Positions 32,128 to 43,700 of a DNA stretch of 64,000 bases are shown one piece after another. Positions within the stretch are counted from its first letter, which is position 1. The number at the start of each line of letters is the position of its first letter. A model generated the notes under the pieces. It was given only the letters and a program-made list of their open reading frames with translations. It ran no database searches and had not been told where the DNA came from. The translations under genes and the position numbers were made by a program. The stretch is from contig CM056380.1 of assembly GCA_029718625.1 (NCBI GenBank), forward strand, positions 113,012,818 through 113,076,817. Reading direction: 5' to 3'. This DNA is from Synaphobranchus kaupii (taxonomy: Eukaryota > Chordata > Actinopteri > Anguilliformes > Synaphobranchidae).

Positions 32128-34518
32128 CCCTGGTCAAAATGCCTTTTACAATTAATATAAGTTAACAGAAGCTAACCTGACCTCTAAATGGTACAAAGTT
32201 AAACATAACACATATTTTTAAGCAAGATTACTTAGTTTTTATTAAAACATTTTTACAGTTTCAAAATAATAAAAAAGGAAAAAGGCACTGTGCAAAGGTT
32301 TGGGAACCCTTTTGGATTATTCTTTGTTAATTTTTAAAACAATGATTACTCAGGCCCAGTTGATTTACTCGTTAGGGTTTCAATAGGTCAGGTGAATATA
32401 ATTCCAGGGCTGAACTATGTATTCTGAAGTAACTCCATGTCTTCTAAAGCATCCGACTGCAGTGGCTGTATTTTCTGGTGGTACAACCATGGGTTCCTCT
32501 AGACAGTTGTCCAAGGATGTCAAAATCAATATAGTTCACTTCCACCAACAAGGGGTAGGCTGAAAAAAACTCTCTCAATGTTTCAAACTACCTATTTCCA
32601 CCATTGAAGTCAATCAAGATCTGGAAGACAAAGAAAAATCTCAGATAGAATGGTCCGAGACCTGGTGAGAAACTTTCAGAAGAACCCACACTGCAAAAGA
32701 GCTGCAAAAAAGAGTAGCAGACGCAGGTGTAGTTGTTCACAGGACAACAATCCAATGTATAGGGCTGAGCCGAATGCCATTTTTTACACTTCAAAGCTTC
32801 GTCGGCAATTTTCCCCGAAGCGCCGAAGCTTCATTTTATTAATAATCTATTTAAAATATTTTTTTTGAAAACAATGTTACGATACGTCCAGTAGAGGGCG
32901 AGCTCACATCTATTTCAGTAATAATACGCATGAAGAAAGAAACAACAGTTTTTTTTTTTATTGAAACAAAAAAGTATTAAATTGAAATGGAACAGAAGTT
33001 CAAGACATGAAACATAGGCCTAAATAAATTTAAAAGATAAATATAAGCCGCAGTCTTCACAGTTATGTGCAGGCCTATAAACTCTCAGACTTCACGTAGG
33101 CTACATACTGCGTATGGTATGGGGGGAAAAAGTCTAAAGCCGAGTGTAGGCTATTCCCATATGCAATATGCTTGACTCAGAACAGAACGTGAACCAGAAT
33201 TAAACAAATAATTAATCATGAAATGTAGCCTAATGCTAATGTTGCTAGGCTATTACTCTGACAAAGATATATACTAAATTAGGCTACTTACATTTTTCAA
33301 ATGGTTTGTCAAATTCGTAGTTCCACCATGGTATGCCAATTTCTACTGGCATATTTGGCATTCAACATTTTTTGGATTGTCAGCGGTAATATTAAAATGT
33401 TTCCACACAGCTGACTTCTTTGACAGCTTGTAACTTCACCTCAGGCTTTGGGCAACAGCGTAGCGAATGTAGAGACAAGTCACGGCTGAAGGCTGAACCA
33501 CGCTAGCAGGCAGTGCACCTCTTGTACGTTCAATAAACTTCCAGGCAATTCAAAGCTCAATCAGTATAGAATAAACACTTATATGTTGACAAACATCCAG
33601 TAAACCATCCATTTTCTTCTTCTTTTTTGAGGGGGAAAAAATGTTTCATTTTTTTTGAGGGAAAATAACAAACTATTCGAATCTGAATTTAGGATCCGAA
33701 TCCCAATCCAACGAACAAAGTTTCGGAGCTCCGAAGCATTCGGCTCAGCAGAAAATGTACTTTAAACAACAAAGAGCTATGTGGCAGAGTTGCCAGAAAG
33801 AAGCCTTAAAGCATCTGAAGTATGCAAAAAAAGGGTGGAGCATTTGTAGAGAAGAACACCTTGCAAACTGTTAAGCATGGAGGTGGATCCATTATGCTTT
33901 GGGGTTGTGTGGCAGTGGGGGGCACAGGAAATATTGTGCAGGTGGAAGGAAGAATGGATTCCACCAAATATCAAGAAATTCTAATGTTCGAAGGTCAGTC
34001 CAGGCATTGAAGTTGCAGAGAGGTTGGGTATTCCTGCAACACAATGATCCAAAGCATACTTCGAAATCAACCATGAAGTACCTCCAGGAAAGGAGGTAGG
34101 TTTTGGAATGGCCACCACAGTCCCCAGACTTGAATATTATTGAAAATCTGTGAAGAGATCTCAAACATGCCGTGCCTGCAAGGAGGCCGAAGAATATTTC
34201 AGAGCTAGAGGTGTTCTGCCAGGAAGAATGGGGAAAAATTCCAAAAGCAAGAATTGAAAGACTGTTAGCTGGATACAGGGAGTGTTTTATATACAGGGAG
34301 TGTTATAGTTACCTGAAATCCTAATTGACAGGGCCGTTTTCCTATTTTTATTATTTTGAAAATGTTAAAAAGTTAAATAAAAAGTAATCTTACTTTAAAA
34401 TTTGAACCTTAACCCTTAAAATTAGTACCAATTACATGTCAGGTTAGCTTCTGTTCACTTAGATATTAATTGTAAAAGGCATTTTGACCAGGGGTGCCCA
34501 AATATTTGCACCACACTG
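32128..34518 (+). mobile_element. Tc1-like element interrupted by a hAT-like insertion, gene B intron 3
   Basis: The terminal repeats are about 190 bases (ccctggtcaaaatgcctttt on the left, its complement near the right end, which finishes accacactg followed by TA). The outer left end is missing at the SINE junction. The interior has transposase pieces on the + strand: [12 protein letters not shown] (about 33873), [11 protein letters not shown] (second Asp, about 34040) and [13 protein letters not shown] followed by a stop. Frames are broken, so it is inactive. Confidence 0.85.
32760..33749. mobile_element. hAT-like non-autonomous element inside the Tc1 element
   Basis: The left terminal repeat tagggctgagccgaatgc is preceded by ccaatgta (32752-32759). 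The right repeat gcattcggctcagc is present, but its last bases and the second ccaatgta are altered here. Unit 2 keeps both 8-base copies. No transposase is recognisable. Confidence 0.8.
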
Positions 34519-35251
34519 TATGATTCAAGTTATTTATTATTCTAATTGACTGTTTTTAATTTTGACTTTGTTTTGACTTGTTGGTTGATTCCACCAGGTT
34601 ACTGTTCGACTGCCCTATCAATGAATTCCGCGATTTCATCGCTGATTGTCATTTTTAATAATAATTATTAAATTAAATCACATAAAATATATTTTGAATG
34701 TAGGTTAAGTGAGGGGTTCTGGCACACAATATTGCTTGTGTTCAGTATTCAGAGTGCTGAACATTTTAAAAAGGGCATTGACTGTCCCCGACAGGTGCTA
34801 TTACCTGCTTTGAGTAATAGAAGAAATCACTACAAATAAATGTAAAATACGAACGTGTTACTATTGATCAAAACCTTGTATCTTGTGCTTGTACAGGTTT
34901 GGAGTGGGTTGACATTGAGCACAGGAAGTTGGCCGGAGTTATTAGCAGTTTCTCATGGACCTTTGGTAGCCTAATGCTATCTGGAATCGCATATTTTGTG
35001 AATGACTGGCGGTGGTTGATCGTTGCCGTCACCTCCCCACTAGCCCTCTCCATCCTGTCTTGGAGGTAACTTTTAATGCCATTATTTTATAGTGCCTTTA
35101 ATGTAATAATATGATTCATTTTGCCTTAAAATTCCCTGTAGGTGGATCCCAGAGTCTGCAAGGTGGTTGATTGCAAATGGGAAGGTAGACAAGGCTCACT
35201 ATTACTTGCAGATGTGTGCCAAAGTTAACAAGAGAGAGGGGTTTTCAGACA

Positions 35252-35538
35252 GTGCGTTTGCACTGTGAAAGGTGCGCTGTTAACAGTAAGTTGTGCGTTT
35301 GCACTGTGAAAGGTGCGCTGTTAACAGTAAGTTGTGCGTTTGCACTGTGAAAGGTGCGCTGTTAACAGTAAGTTGTGCGTTTGCACTGTGAAAGGTGCGC
35401 TGTTAACAGTAAGTTGTGCGTTTGCACTGTGAAAGGTGCGCTGTTAACAGTAAGTTGTGCGTTTGCACTGTGAAAGGTGCGCTGTTAACAGTAAGTTGTG
35501 CGTTTGCACTGTGAAAGGTGCGCTGTTAACATTAAGTT
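35252..35538 (+). repeat. 41-bp minisatellite, 7 copies
   Basis: Seven tandem units (starts at 35252, 35293, 35334, 35375, 35416, 35457, 35498). Most contain the splice-donor-like string acagtaagt. It begins one base after exon 5 homology stops and supplies the stop codon of truncated gene B. Confidence 0.95.
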
Positions 35539-35673
35539 GTGCGTTTTGTTGCGGGGGAAATATTTGTTTCTGCTGGTGTTGCGCAGCAGGATAGTGCCTA
35601 GGGAAATATCCAGGCTGCACACAAGTATAACAGGTTTGTCCACTGTTCTGGCTGTGGGGCAGGAGCGCAATTT

Positions 35674-37276
35674 CCCTCTGCCTCTCCCTCTGCCTCTGTC
35701 TCTCCCTCTGTCTCTCCCTCTCCCTCTGTCTCTCCCTCTCCCTCTGTCTCTCCCTCTGTCTCTGTCTCTGTCTCTCTCTCTCCCTCTGTCTCTCCCACTG
35801 CCTCTCTCTCTGTCTCTCTCTCTCCCTCTGTCTCTCCCTCTGCCTCTCCCTCTGTCTCTCCCTCTGCCTCTCCCTCTGTCTCTCCCTCTGCCTCTCCCTC
35901 TGTCTCTCCCTCTGTCTCTGTCTCTGTCTCTCCCTCTGTCTCTGTCTCTCCCACTGCCTCTCTCTCTGTCTCTCTCTCTCCCTCTGTCTCTCCCTCTGCC
36001 TCTCCCTCTGTCTCTCCCTCTGCCTCTCCCTCTGTCTCTCCCTCTGTCTCTGTCTCTGTCTCTCCCTCTGTCTCTGTCTCTCCCTCTGTCTCTCCCTCTG
36101 TCTCTGTCTCTCCCTCTCCCTCTGTCTCTCCCTCTGTCTCTGTCTCTCCCTCTGTCTCTCCCTCTGCCTCTCCCTCTGTCTCTCCCTCTGTCTCTGTCTC
36201 TCCCTCTGCCTCTCCCTCTGTCTCTCCCTCTCCCTCTGTCTCTCCCTCTGCCTCTCCCTCTGTCTCTCCCTCTGTCTCTGTCTCTGTCTCTCCCTCTGTC
36301 TCTGTCTCTGTCTCTGTCTCTGCCTCTGTCTCTGTCTCTGCCTCTGTCTCTGTCTCTCCCTCTCCCTCTGTCTCTCCCTCTGTCTCTGTCTCTCCCTCTG
36401 TCTCTCTCTCTGTCTCTCCCTCTCCCTCTGTCTCTGTCTCTGTCTCTCCCTCTGTCTCTGTCTCTCCCTCTGTCTCTGTCTCTCCCTCTGTCTCTGTCTC
36501 TGTCTCTGCCTCTGTCTCTGCCTCTGTCTCTGTCTCTCCCTCTCCCTCTGTCTCTCCCTCTGTCTCTGCCTCTCCCTCTGTCTCTCCCTCTGTCTCTGCC
36601 TCTCTCTCTGTCTCTCCCTCTCCCTCTGTCTCTCCCTCTCCCTCTGTCTCTCCCTCTGTCTCTGTCTCTCCCTCTCCCTCTGTCTCTCCCTCTGTCTCTG
36701 TCTCTCCCTCTGTCTCTCCCTCTGTCTCTGTCTCTCCCTCTCCCTCTGTCTCTCTCCCTCTGTCTCTCCCTCTGTCTCTCCCTCTGTCTCTCCCTCTCCC
36801 TCTGTCTCTCCCTCTGCCTCTCTCTCTGTCTCTCCCTCTCCCTATGTCTCTCTCTCTGTCTCTCCCTCTGCCTCTGTCTCTCCCTCTGTCTCTCCCTGTG
36901 CCTCTCTCTCTGTCTCTCCCTCTCCCTCTGTCTCTCCCTCTGTCTCTCCCTCTCCCTCTGTCTCTCCCTCTGTCTCTCCCTCTGCCTCTCCCTCTGTCTC
37001 TCCCTGTGCCTCTCTCGCTGTCTCTCCCTCTGTCTCTGTCTCTCCCTCTGCCTCTGTCTCTCCCTCTGTCTCTGCCTCTCCCCCTGCCTCTCCCTCTGCC
37101 TCTCCCTCTGTCTCTCTCTGTCGCTCTCTCTCCCTCTGCCTCTCCCTTTCCCTCTGTCTCTCTCTCTCCCTCTGTCTCTCCCTCTGTCTCTGCCTCTCCC
37201 TCTGCCTCTGTCTCTCCCTCTGTCTCTCCCTCTGTCTCTGCCTCTCCCTCTGCCTCTCCCTCTGTCTCTCCCTCTG
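35674..37276. repeat. CT-rich hexanucleotide tract (long allele)
   Basis: About 1.6 kb of CCCTCT, GTCTCT and GCCTCT hexamers. It carries apparent open frames of about 600 codons on both strands (Leu-Ser-Pro type on +, Arg-Asp-Gly-Glu type on -), which I regard as repeat artefacts. Strand asymmetry makes it a candidate for triplex or slipped structures. Confidence 0.95.
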
Positions 37277-38225
37277 AGACCCCCCCTCTGCTGGACACCA
37301 CGGCCCCTCTGAAGTGACCCATAATAAAAGTCTCTCCTCCGTGCCAAGCTTGTTTTTTTTATTTCCAAAGAGCATTGTATTCACACTGTCTGAAGGTGGC
37401 AGTTTATAATATACTCCTGTAATAAGGCCTTTCACATGTTCCCCTATGAGCTAAATCCAAATGTCCTCGCTAGGCATGAGATGGACCATTTCTGGAATTT
37501 CCTGCGCATTCAGGTTTTCTTGTATTTCCTGCCCGTCCAGGTTTTCTTGTATGCAGAGAGCTACACCTCTCTTACTGGATTTATCTTTCCAAATACGTCT
37601 GTACCTCACTATATTATATTCATCCCTTTCCCCAAACCATGTCTCTGTAATCACATTTATGTCATAGCGCCATTATTCATCACAGCTTCAAGTTCCAAAA
37701 ATGTATTTTTTAGCATTTAAGCAAAGACATTTCACACTATTACTTATGCTATTACCACTACTCCACATCCTGTCCCGTTCCCCACTCCCTGCTGTTCCAA
37801 GTCACCCTTACTAAAATTATTCTCTAGAAATATATTATTATTGTTCTCACTATTATTATAGGTGGCCTTGATAGCTTCCATCTGGGCCGTCTGCACCTCC
37901 CTGCCCCCCAAGTCCCTAGTTTAAATAATCCTGTGCTACCCTAAGCATACGCTGGCCAAATACAGCAGTACCCCTCTGGTTCAGGTGCAGCCTGGCAAGC
38001 TTGTACAGATCACCCCTGTCCCAAAAGGAGTCCCAGTGCCCCATCAACCTGTACCCCTCTTTCCTACACCTGGTTTATAGTCACGTGTTAAACCTTCAAA
38101 TAAATCCTTGCTTCCCTGTGCTTGCACGTGAACCTCAAACCTACCCTTACCTCTGTCATTGGCCCCAACATGGACCATGACCACTGGGTCTCTCCCTGCT
38201 CTGGCCAGGAGCTTGTCCGCACGCT

Positions 38226-38257
38226 GTGAATCACTCTCGTTAATGAGAGTGATTCAC
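38226..38257. other. 13-bp inverted repeat at the SINE border
   Basis: gtgaatcactctc (38226-38238) and gagagtgattcac (38245-38257) are perfect complements around gttaat. The second arm lies directly before the SINE head and is deleted in unit 1. Confidence 0.85.
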
Positions 38258-38484
38258 GGGGCAGCAGTGTAGTATAATGGTTAAGGAACTGGCCTTGTAA
38301 CCGAAAGATCGCAGGTTTGAATCCCAGCTAGGACACTGCCATTGTACCCTTGAGCAAGGTACTTAACCTGAATTGCTTCAGTGTATATCCAGCTGTATAA
38401 ATGGATAATATGTTTAAAAAAAAAAATGCTAAAAAGTTGTGTAAGTCGCTCTGGATAAGAGCGTCTGCTAAATGCTTGTAATGT
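38258..38484 (+). mobile_element. tRNA-derived SINE, complete
   Basis: Perfect A box tagtataatgg (38270-38280) and near-perfect B box ggtttgaatcc (38314-38324). The 3' end has gtcgctctggataagagcgt and tgctaaatg, shared with many fish SINEs and LINEs. It inserted in the esterase region of the CR1-like ORF1. Confidence 0.9.
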
Positions 38485-38775
38485 ACAGAAGCACGCTCCT
38501 ACATGGGCACCAGAAAGTCAACATACCATACAAGCCTCCGTGTCATGCGAACAATGTCTGTCTGTCTACACAATCTGATAAATGTGTTCCCAACTATCAC
38601 TAACTTCTTTTTTCTGGTGGATGTGGCCACCGGGGTGCCCAGAGGCTCCTCGGTCCTCCGACTCTCAGGCTCAGGTAAACGTCCTGCAAGAATTCCTCCA
38701 ATTCCAGAATTTGACAGGTGTACATTTCACACCCTACATTATGGCGGCCATTGCATTTTTCAGTTTGTAACATAA

Positions 38776-39199
38776 ACCTGTAACATAATTGTAACAAAAT
38801 GTTTGTATGCAAGATTACAACACCAACTTCACATGTATTCATCAATACATTTACAAAGTTACGAATCCTGATATTTCTGACACAGTTTACTCCTGGACAG
38901 AGGTTTTCACTGGCTGAAGACAGGCCTTGGCAGACCTTAAAGCTTTTAAGCCCTGGGCTGTTCTGTAAATGCAACTCCAGGTATGTGTTCCAACTAAACC
39001 CCCAGATGGCCCTGATTTCCTCGGCAGGACTGAGACCATGTTTGACTGCATTATGCAGATTGTGTCAAGAAATTTGAGCAGTCTCATTGGCAGGGAAATG
39101 GAAAATGTCTCGCCCATTGCAGAGGCTGAATGTCTAGGTTCTTGCCACTTTGTTTAGTGTGGGTACTTTGTTACTGTTTGGAGTAATCCTAGATTAAAA
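38776..39199 (+). promoter_or_regulatory. Upstream region of gene A copy 2
   Basis: The counterpart of 10771-11205. No recognisable core promoter. It lacks a short segment (cggaacgacatgaggg type) present in unit 1 about 85 bases before the start codon. Confidence 0.3.
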
Positions 39200-39848
39200 A
39201 TGGAGTTTGAAGATATTCTTGCAGGAGTAAACGGTTTTGGAAAATTTCAGGTTATGATTGTTCTCCTTCAGTTCGTACCTCGGATCACTTTACCGTTTAA
39301 CTTCCTCCTCAATAACTTCATGGCGGCCATACCCGATCACCACTGTGACATCGGCGGTCTGGATGATGGGGAATACTTTATGAATCTGACCCAGGACCAG
39401 CGGCTTACCGTCAGTATTCCAGCACAGGATGATGGGAGTCTGAGTTCTTGTAAGATGTTCAGGGAGCCTCAGTTCCACCTGCTGTACAACTCTTCCAACG
39501 CTACTGAGATACCTGCCGTCCCATGTCAGTATGGATGGGTGTATGACACCAGCACCTTTTCTTCAACTTTAGCAACAGAGGTAAACTTTTCTTCCATCTG
39601 CTCTCATTGTGACTTCTACTGAAATCATACTGTGGTTGAGAAGTACACATAGTGAGATATGTGCTTACATTTTATTTATGTATACACATTTTAGGTATAA
39701 TTCATGCTTTTTGTGGATGTTAAGAGATTTATTTAATGATCTGATATTTTATTGCCCTAGGAATCACTTTAATATTTATCATTTCATGCCTACATTTAAT
39801 AAGGCCTGAGAGAGGGGGGAGTGAGAGCGTGCGTGTGCATGTGTATGC

Positions 39849-39900
<52 letters not shown>

Positions 39901-40745
39901 ATGGCTGTGTGCGCACATCCACATGTATGTGTCTGACTGGCGATTGACATCGGTTCAAGAGTGCATGAATGGATGTTAGGTGAAAGGTCTGAGAAATGGG
40001 TACTTCCTTACCTTAAACACCATATTTTGTGGACAATGGCGCCATTGTGGACAAAAGTCGGTTGAAAAACACGAGAGGAAACGAACGAACCACTTTTGCG
40101 CGAGAGAGATACAGTTATCCAGCGAGAAAGGTGAAGTTAGCTCGCGAAAGGAATTGGAACCCTGCGAGAGAGGTTGAATGGACAGCGCGCGCGAATGAAA
40201 GTGGCTTGCGAGAGAGGTCCAATGGATAGCGCGCACGGTGCACTGGTCACTCAGCGCACGCGAATGAAATCAGCAGAACCAATGGGGTTTGTTCGTTCTT
40301 TAGTTATGGAAACTAAAGAGGTAAAACGGGTATATCACTTTGGCAGCATCTTAAGCTCTAGTTTCCTTATATTATATATTCATTTACATGTGCTTTATAA
40401 CACAATTGCAATTTTTTTTGATAATGACAATAAACCAAATTGAACTTACTATGACTATAAAGCTAAAATGTTATTTATATTCAAGCTATAGATAGAGACC
40501 GATATGGTGCGTGAAAAAGTTGGGGGTAACTATTTTAGAGAGAGGAGTCCTGTGTGCGTGCATGAGTTTGGCTGGCATGAACCTATATAAGGAATGTATA
40601 AGGAAACTAGAGCTTAAGATGATATTATTATTACCTAAGTGAAATTTCCCATTTAGCTCTTTAGCTTCTTTATGCACGCCCCCCCCAGTGGTAGTCATCG
40701 CCGTGCCAATTATAGGTTTAATATTTCTCTGAAATTATGAATTAC

Positions 40746-40786
<41 letters not shown>

Positions 40787-43700
40787 ATAATTCTGACATA
40801 AATTTATACATTTATTCTGTTGTAGATTTCGGTGTGGTAAATGAATGGTCCAAATGCCTTAAGACGTTCAAAATGGACGTCTTAAGAAGAACAAATTTGA
40901 CGCCTTAGGCCGCGATCACACTGGACGCGCTTTGTTGGCTTGAAAACGCGAGGAGCACTGTCTGTCTAGATTTTACAAAAGCCTACTCTGAAAAAGCAGT
41001 TGGAGGCGTCTTTTTTGCTGTTGCTAGGCAACCGAACTCCGTTCCCGTCAATCACTTAGCTGACGTTGTTAACGGTGTTAGCGAACTAAGTTTACCCAAA
41101 AGTTTGCTTCATTATTATAAGTAACTATATAAATATTTCAGATTTATATTACCATGATATCATGCATTTGGCATGACAGATGTGTGCATCACCAAGAGGC
41201 ACAGGAGGCTCATTCACCCGAGTGATTCATTTCCAGGATTCAGTCTTTTGTCACCCAAACACAGTAAGAGCCACTTTCATTGGGGGGGTTGGAAGCGTGC
41301 AAAAATGGAAGGATGTTGGTGAAAATGATGATGGTGATGGTGATGACCGTGATAACTGATAATTGTTTTTTGTCCTATCTTCTTCTCTGTTCATTGACTG
41401 AATTCTACCTGTAACTGTATTGCAGGCACTGTGCCTTTGGCGTTAAGTTAATATTTCTTTACATTTATTTTTTGAAAGTGGAACCTGGTGTGTGATCGGA
41501 AAAGGATGAACAGGGCCACGGCCACCATTTTCTTCATCGGCGTGATGATCGGAGCGGCAGTGTTCGGCGTTCTCAGTGACAGGTAAAAATTCATGTGACG
41601 TGACAAACTAAGCGTGTGGTGTTGTCTTTTTTTAACGCGGTTAATGGTTCTCTCCTTCATCGTTCTCCAGCGACTTTTAGCAATGCGGAGTTGTGCCTGG
41701 ATAGGGAACAAACCCTCCCTGACTCAAGCCAAAATAATAACCAACCTCAAAAGGAGGCGAATCTCGAATAATAAGCCAACAAAAAAAAATAAAGACCCGA
41801 AGAAAACGGGAAAAGGAAAGAAAGAAAATAGCGAACCTGTATCTTAAAACTCAGAAGAGAAAACGAGTTTAAAACAAAATGATACCAGGCAGCCAAAACA
41901 AAGAAGGAGAATAAGATAGGGTTAGATAGGTGAGAGAAGAACGAACCTATCTTTGAAATTCTTTGAAACGGAAATGTGCGGAAATGCACAAAGCAAACAC
42001 CGGAACGGAGCCGGAAAAAAAAATCAGATAGAGCGTCGAGATGACGCCCAAACGAGAATTCAAACAAAGGAATCGTAGAGGCAGCAATAACCATGACAAG
42101 ACCCCCCTTCTAAGGGACGGCTCCAGGCGATCCCTCAGCCCTGCCCCTACGAAAATCTCTAATTAGAGTATGATCCAAAATGTTCCTTGAGGGAACCCAG
42201 CAACGCTCCTCCGGGCCATAACCCTCCCAGTCTGCCAAAAACTGATAACCTCTGCCCACACGCCACTCGGCCAGAATACGCCAAACGGTATATACCGTAC
42301 CTCCCTCCACGAACCGGGGAGGAGGCGGCAGTTTATCAGCTGGAGCGAGTGTGCTAATGAGCACAGGCTTCAGGCGGGAAGGTAGGATGGATACGCATGG
42401 AGGAAGGCAACTGGAGGCGCACAGTAACCGGGTTGATTTTGCGGATTATCTTGAAGGGACCCACGTACCGCGGCGCGAGTTTCCGAGATTCAACTCACAG
42501 CGAGAGGTCTCGTGTGGAAAGCCACACTCGTTGTCCCACCCGGTAAGAAGGAGCAGGACGACGACGCCTGTCGGCCACCGCCTTCTGCCTAGCCGAAGCG
42601 CGTAGTAGAGAGGAACGCACGCGTCTCCAAACTGCTCGACACCTACGAACGAAGGAAGCAGTGGAAGGAACCTCTGCATCTCTCTCCAGCTCAGGAAATA
42701 GGGGAGGTGAGTAACCTAACTGAGCCTCAAAGGGAGAGAGACCCGTGGATGCATTACGCAGGGTTTATGAGCGTATTCGGCCCAGGCAAGATGACGACTC
42801 CAGGACGTGGGATTGGACGCAGCTAGACACCGAAGGGTGCTCTCCATATTCTGGTTAGTACGTTCAGTCTGTCCGTTGGTCTCGGGATGAAACCCGGATG
42901 AAAAACTGACCGATGCCCCCAGCTGAGTACAAAAGGAGCGCCAGAATTTTGCGGCGAACTGGGGACCACGGTCCGACACCACATCAAGGGGAAGACCGTG
43001 TACTCTAAAAATGTGAAATGTGTTAGAGAACCGATCCACCACCACCAAGATAACGGTGTTCCCATGGGATGGTGGCAGACCGGTCACAAAATCGAGAGCT
43101 ATGTGACTCCAGGGCCGGCTGGGGACTGGAAGCGGGCGTAAAAGATCCGAGGGGGAAAGCCGCAAACCCTTGTTACGGGCACAAGTGGAACAAGCGGCGA
43201 CAAACTCCCGCATGTCGCTCTCGAGTTTGGGCCACCAAAACCGACGGGAAATGAACTCCTTAGTGCGGTGAATGCCCGGATGGGCCACTAATTGGGAGGA
43301 GTGTCCCCACTGGAGAACCTGAGATCGCAACCGGGAAGGAACAAACAGGCACTGAGGGGGACCCCCACCAGGGCCGGGATTGGAACGCAACGCCCTCCAC
43401 CGCTGCCTCAATAGCCCACATGACAGGAGCCACAATTTGAGAACTGGGAACGACAGACTGAGGACATGAGTCTTTGTCAGACCGGTCAAAAATGTGTGAC
43501 AATGCATCCGGTTTAATATTCTTAGACCCTGGGCGATAAGTCAGAATAAAGTTAAACCTAGTGAAAAACAATGCCCAACGGGCTTGTCGTGAGTTCCGTG
43601 TTTTAGCCTGTTGAACATACTCCAAATTTTTATGGTCTGTCCAGACCGTGAAGGGATGCTCAGCTCCTTCCAACCAATGGCGCCTTTCCTCTAGCGCCAT

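Larger units (their letters stand above)
29124..35268 (+). pseudogene. slc22a7: SLC22A7-like gene B, unit 1, truncated in exon 5
   Basis: Exons: 29124-29504, 29941-30044, 30624-30778, 34897-35065 and 35142-35249, with good splice sites and family-typical sizes (381, 104, 155, 169). Exon 5 matches its full counterpart up to ...GFS plus two bases. It then reads into the 41-bp minisatellite and meets TGA at 35266-35268. The result would be 311 residues: segment 1, the glycosylated extracellular loop, segments 2-6 and the PESARWL loop. The second half of the carrier (segments 7-12, exons 6-10) is lost. It also has Asp164 in the otherwise conserved YGRK/FGRK motif. A half-carrier of this kind is not expected to transport. 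Whether it is expressed is unknown. Confidence 0.88.
37310..38775 (-). pseudogene. CR1-like LINE remnant, unit 2
   Basis: Copy of 9383-10770. The endonuclease part is cut off at 37310 by the deletion that joins it to the CT tract. ITETW and esterase-like [10 protein letters not shown] remain. A complete SINE interrupts it. Confidence 0.75.

Noticed and set aside
35252..35538. CRISPR-like array
   Set aside because: The repeats are contiguous 41-base units with no variable spacers, and the genome is a vertebrate's. It is a minisatellite.
35485..37368. Open frames of 574 to 627 codons (Arg-Asp/Glu-rich or Leu-Ser-Pro-rich) over the long CT tract
   Set aside because: Same period-6 artefact, overlapping in several frames. 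The resemblance to RS/RD-rich splicing proteins is compositional only.
38258..38340. tRNA gene
   Set aside because: A and B boxes are present but the sequence continues into a SINE body and tail, and similar copies occur elsewhere in the window.
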